Assembly: GCA_034716535.1 (NCBI GenBank)
Contig: JAYEJW010000541.1
Location: 1 to 7,001, forward strand
Reading direction: 5' to 3'
From: JAYEJW01 sp034716535
Lineage (GTDB): Bacteria; Pseudomonadota; Gammaproteobacteria; Chromatiales; Chromatiaceae
DNA: 7,001 bases
This document shows positions 1 through 5,403 of the stretch, in pieces. Under the pieces are notes generated by a model. That model worked only from the letters and a program-made list of their open reading frames with translations, did no database searches and was not told the origin of the DNA. Every line of letters starts with the position of its first letter. Positions within the stretch are counted from its first letter, which is position 1. The translations under genes were made by a program, and so were the position numbers.

Positions 1-128
1 TTTATTCCGTTTAAGTAATATAAAATCTCTTTTAACTACATATATACTGATAACTAATAGAATCACTTATTATAATGAGACAAAAAATTCCATATATTCA
101 ATAAAAATGAATAATTTGTCTTATTAGT
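1..128. other. Very AT-rich non-coding stretch downstream of the operon
   Basis: Hand count is 24 G or C in 128 bases (about 19 percent), against 60 percent or more in the adjoining gene. No reading frame of useful length is present; the longest ATG frame I saw on the plus strand (75-104) has nine codons. The composition changes at the methyltransferase stop codon. It may be intergenic DNA of a foreign island, the edge of an inserted element, or simply a terminator region. Confidence 0.7.
79..120 (-). terminator. Weak AT-rich inverted repeat, possible terminator
   Basis: Positions 79-90 and 109-120 are inverted repeats pairing at 10 of 12 positions around an 18-base loop. On the minus strand the right arm holds a run of six T within GAATTTTTTGTC. 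It lies 9 bases past the methyltransferase stop, where a terminator would be expected. The stem has few G-C pairs and the T run is inside the stem, so chance in AT-rich DNA is a real alternative. Confidence 0.25.
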
Positions 129-2519
129 TTAGCCGTTGGGCCGGAAGTCGACGTCGGGCAGACCTGTGATGGAGAAGATCTCCGACGCCTTGCTGGTCTT
201 GAGCAGGTCGGACATCACCACGTCGGGGGTTACCGCCACATAGGTACAGGGGAGTTTCAGCTTGCCGTGGTTCTCGACCAGCTCGCGCGCCTTGGCCTGA
301 ATGGCGAAGCCGAAGAAGTAGAGGGCATCGAATTGGCTGTACCAGGCCTCGCGCGCCGCCTCCAGGACGGTGGCGGAATCGATGGCGCCATCCTGGGGAC
401 CGAACATCACCGCAATGCGGCGGTCTTCTCCATTCTGCTCGACCGCCTCGGCGTGCAGGTGCTCGTAGTCCTCCGCCGCCAGCGGCCGCACCTGCGCCAA
501 TTGCAGCGCCTTGTTGCCGGGCAGACGCAGGGTATGGCTCTGGCGCAGCACCTCGATCATGCGGTCGAGGTAGGTGCGCGGGTTCTCGTAGGGCGCCGCC
601 ATCTCCTTGACCCCGTCCTGCTCCTCCAGCATGGAACCGGCGGCCTGCACCGTCGCCTCGACGCTGAAGGGGCCGCAGACGCGGGTCACCTTCTTGTTCT
701 GCTCCGGCTTGTCGACCAGGGTAACGGTCTCCGGCTCCTCGTCGTTGGCGATGGATTTCAGGGTGATGCGCGGCACCAGGCCGCCGACCTCCTCGCCCTT
801 GCGGTTCTGCTTGGGCTGGTAGACGAAGCCGCCGGCCGGGCCGTGCTGCGGCTCCTTGAGCTCGTACCAGGGGAAGGTGGCGGTCAGCAGACGCTGCCGG
901 GCCAGGGCCAGCGGGACTCGGGAGGTGTCGCAGGTGATCCAGCGGCGGCCCCATTGCTCGGCGACATAGGCGCTGGTGCCTGAGCCGCAGGTGGGGTCAA
1001 AGACTAGGTCGCCGGGATCGGTGGTCATCAGCATGCAACGCTGAATCGCTTTTTGTGCTGTTTGAACTACGTAATGTTGGTCCTCGGTGAAGCTCCCGGT
1101 TCCAGTATCCATCCAAATGTTGTCTAAGGGAGTCGTTGGGTTATCCGAGGCGAGAAGTACCGTTGCAAGCCCTTTCCCTGATCGCTTAAGTCTCCCTTTT
1201 TCGTAGAGGCGATCCATATCTTCCCCAGGGGTAGGATCATACTTCCAATGCAAGTTTAGATTTATGGGTATTTGCTCACCTTCAAATAGGTACGACTTGC
1301 TTCGATTCTCCTGATAGCCTTGAGAAGTCGTGGGTCCAAGTCGACAGACATGCCAGCCATCAGGAATTGACTCATTACCTGAAAGCTGCCCTCTAGTCAT
1401 ATTTCGAATCTCTCGCATGTCGGGGGAAATGATTTTCTTGTATTGTTTGGCCCCCGCCTCTCCTGGCTTTTTCATTACCAACAAGGGCCTGTATTTCATT
1501 AGTTCTTTGTTATTGGAATATACCAGTAGCATGTCTGCAATAGCCGGGATTCCCTTCGTGCTTTGGGAGCTTGTTTTGAAGAATGTAATTGTTCCAGCGT
1601 AGTTTGCTTCCCCAAAAACCTCATCCATGATCTCTCTCACATGGTGCAAATTCTCATCCGAAATCTGCACAAAGATACTGCCACTCTCCGTCAACAACTC
1701 CCGCGCCAACAACAGCCGATCCCGCAGATAAGTCAGGTAGGAGTGCAGCCCAAGCTCCCAGGTATCCCGGTAAGCCTTGACCATCTCCGGCTCGCGGATC
1801 ATCTCGTCGTCCTTGCCGTGCTTCACATCCCGCTTGCGCACGAAGGGCTGGAAGTTGGAGCCGAATTTCACCCCGTAGGGCGGGTCCATATAGATCATCT
1901 GCACCTGGCCGCCGAGCCCCTCATACTCCAGCAGCGAGTTCATCACCTGCAGCGAGTCGCCGAGCACCATGCGGTTGGTCCAGGGGCCCTTATGCTCGTA
2001 GGCGTCGAGCTTGTCGGCGATGTCCAGTTCCGGGTCGCCGAACAGGTCGAGGTTGGTGCCGGCCGCCTTGTAGCTGTCGAGTGTCTCCAGAATCGCCCGG
2101 GTCGCGTGGCGTTCGTGGACGAAGAGCGGGATGGTCGGCACCGAGATCTCGCGCCGTTCCGCCTTGCCGGTCCAATTGAGGAAGGGCTGGGTCAGGCTCT
2201 TCAGGCGGGCGACGCACTCGGCGATGGAGGCGAAGGTCTCGTCGCTACCCTGCCAGCGTTGCGGCTCCGAGAAGACGGCCGGTTCGCCCTGCTCCACCGC
2301 CTCGGCGATGCGTTCGAGCAGCCATTCGGCCAGTTCCCGCTCGGCGTTTTCATCCCAGCAGAGCTCGGGGGCGAGTGAGGAGTCGTAGCGGTACCTTTTC
2401 GCCCCCTTGCGCTCGGTGAATTCGGGCTGCACGCCGACATCGGGGCGCTGCACCGCTTGCTGCGAGTGGGTGTAGGTGTCCGCCTGCCGGGGCGGGGTGT
2501 TCGGGTTCTTGTTGGCCAT
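129..2519 (-). CDS. Beta-class site-specific DNA methyltransferase (N6-adenine likely), type III Mod-like
   Basis: This 796-residue enzyme should transfer a methyl group from S-adenosylmethionine to adenine in a specific DNA site. Motif IV, the catalytic DPPYG, is at residues 212-216 (nt 1872-1886) after QVQMIYM. The SAM-binding motif I, FDPTCGSGT, is at 507-515 (starting nt 1001). The order IV, recognition domain, I defines the beta class, as in PF01555 N6/N4 methylases and type III Mod subunits; DPPY favours N6-adenine. Residues 1-180 form an N-terminal extension, mostly helical. Residues about 280-495 between the motifs are the likely target recognition domain and are encoded by anomalous low-GC DNA. 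Residues 550-796 form a C-terminal extension of unknown role. The TAA stop sits exactly where GC content collapses, and related proteins as I remember them run further, so the C-terminus may be truncated. The ATG start is supported by AAGGAA five bases upstream. In context it probably protects self DNA in a defence locus. Confidence 0.92.
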   Translation of the reverse strand: MANKNPNTPPRQADTYTHSQQAVQRPDVGVQPEFTERKGAKRYRYDSSLAPELCWDENAERELAEWLLERIAEAVEQGEPAVFSEPQRWQGSDETFASIAECVARLKSLTQPFLNWTGKAERREISVPTIPLFVHERHATRAILETLDSYKAAGTNLDLFGDPELDIADKLDAYEHKGPWTNRMVLGDSLQVMNSLLEYEGLGGQVQMIYMDPPYGVKFGSNFQPFVRKRDVKHGKDDEMIREPEMVKAYRDTWELGLHSYLTYLRDRLLLARELLTESGSIFVQISDENLHHVREIMDEVFGEANYAGTITFFKTSSQSTKGIPAIADMLLVYSNNKELMKYRPLLVMKKPGEAGAKQYKKIISPDMREIRNMTRGQLSGNESIPDGWHVCRLGPTTSQGYQENRSKSYLFEGEQIPINLNLHWKYDPTPGEDMDRLYEKGRLKRSGKGLATVLLASDNPTTPLDNIWMDTGTGSFTEDQHYVVQTAQKAIQRCMLMTTDPGDLVFDPTCGSGTSAYVAEQWGRRWITCDTSRVPLALARQRLLTATFPWYELKEPQHGPAGGFVYQPKQNRKGEEVGGLVPRITLKSIANDEEPETVTLVDKPEQNKKVTRVCGPFSVEATVQAAGSMLEEQDGVKEMAAPYENPRTYLDRMIEVLRQSHTLRLPGNKALQLAQVRPLAAEDYEHLHAEAVEQNGEDRRIAVMFGPQDGAIDSATVLEAAREAWYSQFDALYFFGFAIQAKARELVENHGKLKLPCTYVAVTPDVVMSDLLKTSKASEIFSITGLPDVDFRPNG
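1030..1680 (-). other. Low-GC block encoding the methyltransferase target recognition domain
   Basis: Hand counting gives about 303 G or C in the 660 bases 1021-1680 (46 percent). The flanking lines at 961-1020 and 1861-1920 are 67 and 63 percent, and 481-540 is 68 percent. The block encodes residues about 280-497, from after the motif IV region to about ten residues before motif I. This is where beta-class enzymes carry the DNA-recognition segment. The reading frame is intact throughout. The simplest reading is replacement of the recognition domain by homologous recombination with a lower-GC donor. Confidence 0.75.
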
Positions 2520-2577
2520 CGGTTCCTTACTCTTGTTTTTTTCTGTTGTTCCGGTTTTTTGGGCTCGGCACGGGTGA
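2520..2577 (-). other. 58-base spacer between helicase and methyltransferase genes
   Basis: The spacer is A-rich in the transcript (runs such as AAAAAA and AAAAAAA) and contains the ribosome-binding site. I see no stem-loop followed by a T run on the minus strand and no convincing promoter, so the two genes are probably on one transcript. The A-rich stretch could help ribosome access. Confidence 0.6.
2523..2528 (-). promoter_or_regulatory. Ribosome-binding site of the methyltransferase gene
   Basis: On the minus strand AAGGAA lies three bases before the ATG at 2519 (AAGG has a five-base spacer), in the context GTAAGGAACCGATG. It is a good Shine-Dalgarno match and decides this start over internal Met codons, the first of which is far downstream. 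Confidence 0.75.
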
Positions 2578-5403
2578 CTATTCGACCCAGGCGCCGGAGA
2601 TCCACTGCATGTTCTCCGGGTGGAGGTGGCGATTGCTCACCTCCGCCAACCGCTGGTCCGCCGCCTGCTCGGCGGCCTTGAACCACTGCTCGTTCTGTTT
2701 GCGGGCGGTGGTGACCGCGCCGGTCTCGGCGGGCTGCTTGAGCCACTCACCGAAGGCGGCTGGGTTGATCTTCACGTCGCCGCCGTCGCCGACGCTTAAG
2801 GCAGTGTACTCTTGGCGCCGCCGCTGCCCCTGGTCGTTCTGCCAACGCAACAGGCTGGTAGTCACGGCCGCTGTATCCGGCAGATCGCCGCGGATCACCG
2901 CGCTCAGCCCACCGAAGTCGTAGCTCTTGGCCTGCCACAGCAGGTACTGCATAAGGAAGGAGTCGAGATCGAGCATGTGGGTATTGGGGCGATTGACGGC
3001 GAGGATGCGATCGAGCGTCACCTCGTAGCGGCCGCGGGTGACACCGAGCCCGGTCTGCACCGCCTCGGGGAGCCGGACATGCCAGAGTCGGCCGTTGTGG
3101 CTGGTGTCTACGATCTCGATGCCGAGCTGGCGGAACATACCGGTCACGAAGGCCTCGCCGTGCTCGCGGGTGATGCGCAGCTCGTTGCGGGTTTCGTTGG
3201 GATCGAAGCTGGCGGCGTGCTCGAACAGCTCGTGCTGTTTTTTCGCGGCCTCCTTGGCGAGGGCCAGGGCCTTGTCGATCCGCTGCTGGGTGCGGTCGAT
3301 GCCGGCGGTTGTCGCCTCTTCAAGGATTTGGGTGACATCAACCAGGTCGGCCACCTCGCCGAGGATATCGTCGTGAAGCTGGGGGTTGTACTCGGGGCTG
3401 ACGCCGGCCAGATCGGTCACCACCTGGTCGATGCGGGTGTACATCATCTCCATGATCTGCTCGTCGGCGGTGTCGGGTGAGTGGATGTTGAAGACGACGA
3501 CGCGCTCCTGCTGGCCATAGCGGTAGAGGCGGCCGATGCGCTGCACCAGCCGCATCGGGTTCCACGGCAGATCGTAATTGACCATGACGTGGCACTTGCG
3601 CTGCAGGTTGATGCCCTCGCCACCCGCTTCGGTGGAGATCATGAACTGGGCCGATTCCTCGAAGCGGGCGATCGCTCCGCGGCGAAGTGGATGGGGCATG
3701 GAACCGTTGATCTGCTCCACGCAGCCTGCACCGAAACGCGCCTCCAACGCCTCCTTGAGGTAGCTCTGGGTGGTGCGGTATTCGGAGAAGATCAGCACCT
3801 TCTCGTCGGGATTGCCGGCAAGGATGGTTTCGATCAGCTCATCCAGAAAGTGCTGGATCTTGCGGTCGTCGGCACGCAGCCGTTCGGCCTCGTCGATCAA
3901 CTCATCGAGCAACTCCAGCTCACCGTCGAAGAACTCTTTGGCCTCGGTCTGTAGCTGCTCCTCCCACTCGCCGATAAAGCGCTGGTCCGCCTCATCGAGA
4001 TCGCGGATGGTGTATTCGCCGGCCCGGTCTTGCAATCGCGTGCGCCGGTTGATCAGGGCGTTGTGGATCGCGGCAACGCTGGAAGCGGCGAGCTTGCGGT
4101 AGACGGTCATCACAAAGCCGATGGCGTTGCCCTTGAACCCGAGCGCCGCGCCGGCAGCGTAGCCTTTGCGGAGATAATCCTGCAGGGTCTGGTCAAAGGC
4201 GATGGCCGCCTCGGCGACGGCGACCTTCAATGCTGAGGTGGTTTTGCCATTGAAGATGAAGTTGCCGTCGGCATCGGTAACATCGGCCTTGTTGTTGCGA
4301 AAGACCATGTCGCCGATGATCTCGGGGTTGAGCGCCAGGGTGGTGATCTCCTCCTTGCGCTCGGGCCGCAGCAGCTCCAGCAGCGCTTGGAACTTGTCCT
4401 GCATCCCCTGGTGGGGCGTGGCGGTGAGCAGCACCATGGCGTCGGTCTGGCGGCGTAGCCGGGCGGCCAGCTGAAAGCGTTGCGAGGCGTCGAGCCGCAT
4501 GCCGTACTGGCGCCGGCTGAGGCGGTGTGCCTCGTCGAAGACGATCAGGTCCCAGCCGCCGGCCTGCTGCAATGCGTCGAGGTGACCTTCTTCCTTGAGC
4601 CGGTCCATCGAGGCGATGACGTAGTCGTACATCTTCCAGTGGCGCGGCTCGTTGATGTGGAAGTCATCGCCATAGATCAGGAACTCGCCCATCCTGAACT
4701 TGTGGTTGAGCTCGTCCTGCCATTGCTTGGTGAGCCCGGCCGGGGTCACCAGCAGAACACGTTTCAGGCATTCGCGCTGCTTGAGCGCGGCCAGCAGCAT
4801 GCCGGTCTCGATGGTCTTGCCCAGGCCCACATCGTCGGCAATCAGCCAGTTCAGATTGCCCGAGGCGAGGATGTGGTGAACCAGATGGATCTGGTGCGGC
4901 AGCGGGTCGATTTCGAAGTGGGAGAGCGAGCCGGTGTTCTCGTTCCACATCTCCAGCGCGTGTGCGAGGGATTTAAGGCGAAAGCGCTCGGCACTGTCTT
5001 CCGGCCCCGTGTCGCCCAAGATGAAGCGGTGCTTGCTCCCTTTGATCCACTTCAGGTTTTCGTAAGGGAGCCAAAGCTGCTTGCCGGCTTGGGGAAAATC
5101 GACCATTACCTGATCGCGGCCGCCGAGGGTGCGGGTCTTCACTACCAGACCTTCACCCATCGTCTTGCGGGTTCGGCTATCGGGGATGTCCTGTACCTCC
5201 ATCATCGGGCGGAAACCGCAGCGCAGCGTCGAGAGCGGGACTGTGGAGGTCTCGTTTGCACCGTGCCAGGCTACGGTGACGTCAACCCGATCGCCCCGGT
5301 CGATCGCGGATTCGACTCGACCCAGGCGTTCGGTCCCATCCGCTCGCATCTGCTTGACCCAGGCGTGGCGTACGGGGAGGATTGGCCTGCTGTTGCGGTT
5401 CAT
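2578..5403 (-). CDS. SNF2/RapA-like DEAH-type helicase-translocase, probable defence-system ATPase
   Basis: This is a complete 941-residue superfamily 2 ATPase. Residues 1-120 contain two short beta-rich segments (around 24-66 and 84-120) resembling the Tudor/SH3-like N-terminal domains of RapA. The Walker A motif is DVGLGKT (191-197). The DEAH Walker B box is at 290-293, after DLIVF. Motif III is LLTATP (325-330). The second lobe has LIFSEYRTT (about 537-545), motif V STEAGGEGINLQ (590-601) and motif VI QRIGRLYRYGQ (621-631). All key residues are intact. A charged helical insertion (about 470-530) lies between the lobes. Residues 640-941 are a helical C-terminal region with no nuclease motif that I can see. 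SNF2 enzymes usually translocate on duplex DNA without strand separation and displace bound proteins. Family features resemble COG0553 (HepA/RapA), which includes DrmD of DISARM. The ATG overlaps the upstream TGA, with AAGGAA and GGAAGA upstream; the methyltransferase gene follows after 58 bases. Confidence 0.93.
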   Translation of the reverse strand: MNRNSRPILPVRHAWVKQMRADGTERLGRVESAIDRGDRVDVTVAWHGANETSTVPLSTLRCGFRPMMEVQDIPDSRTRKTMGEGLVVKTRTLGGRDQVMVDFPQAGKQLWLPYENLKWIKGSKHRFILGDTGPEDSAERFRLKSLAHALEMWNENTGSLSHFEIDPLPHQIHLVHHILASGNLNWLIADDVGLGKTIETGMLLAALKQRECLKRVLLVTPAGLTKQWQDELNHKFRMGEFLIYGDDFHINEPRHWKMYDYVIASMDRLKEEGHLDALQQAGGWDLIVFDEAHRLSRRQYGMRLDASQRFQLAARLRRQTDAMVLLTATPHQGMQDKFQALLELLRPERKEEITTLALNPEIIGDMVFRNNKADVTDADGNFIFNGKTTSALKVAVAEAAIAFDQTLQDYLRKGYAAGAALGFKGNAIGFVMTVYRKLAASSVAAIHNALINRRTRLQDRAGEYTIRDLDEADQRFIGEWEEQLQTEAKEFFDGELELLDELIDEAERLRADDRKIQHFLDELIETILAGNPDEKVLIFSEYRTTQSYLKEALEARFGAGCVEQINGSMPHPLRRGAIARFEESAQFMISTEAGGEGINLQRKCHVMVNYDLPWNPMRLVQRIGRLYRYGQQERVVVFNIHSPDTADEQIMEMMYTRIDQVVTDLAGVSPEYNPQLHDDILGEVADLVDVTQILEEATTAGIDRTQQRIDKALALAKEAAKKQHELFEHAASFDPNETRNELRITREHGEAFVTGMFRQLGIEIVDTSHNGRLWHVRLPEAVQTGLGVTRGRYEVTLDRILAVNRPNTHMLDLDSFLMQYLLWQAKSYDFGGLSAVIRGDLPDTAAVTTSLLRWQNDQGQRRRQEYTALSVGDGGDVKINPAAFGEWLKQPAETGAVTTARKQNEQWFKAAEQAADQRLAEVSNRHLHPENMQWISGAWVE
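4815..4833 (-). other. Walker A (motif I) of the SNF2 ATPase
   Basis: These bases encode DVGLGKT, with the invariant Gly-Lys-Thr that binds the ATP phosphates. The preceding Ala-Asp-Asp and following Ile-Glu-Thr-Gly match the DxGLGKTIExG form of SNF2/RapA proteins, which supports an active ATPase. Confidence 0.9.

Noticed and set aside
69..76. TATAAT-like hexamers on both strands in the AT-rich stretch
   Set aside because: No matching -35 box sits at 15 to 19 bases on either strand, and such hexamers are expected by chance at 19 percent GC.
267..983. Long plus-strand open frame opposite the methyltransferase
   Set aside because: It is the antisense shadow of a GC-rich gene with clear motifs on the other strand; its protein is low-complexity Leu/Gly/Ala/Arg-rich with no domain.
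1563..2378. 271-codon plus-strand frame antisense to the methyltransferase N-terminal half
   Set aside because: It mirrors the DPPYG-containing coding frame and has His/Leu/Val-rich shadow composition and no recognisable motif.
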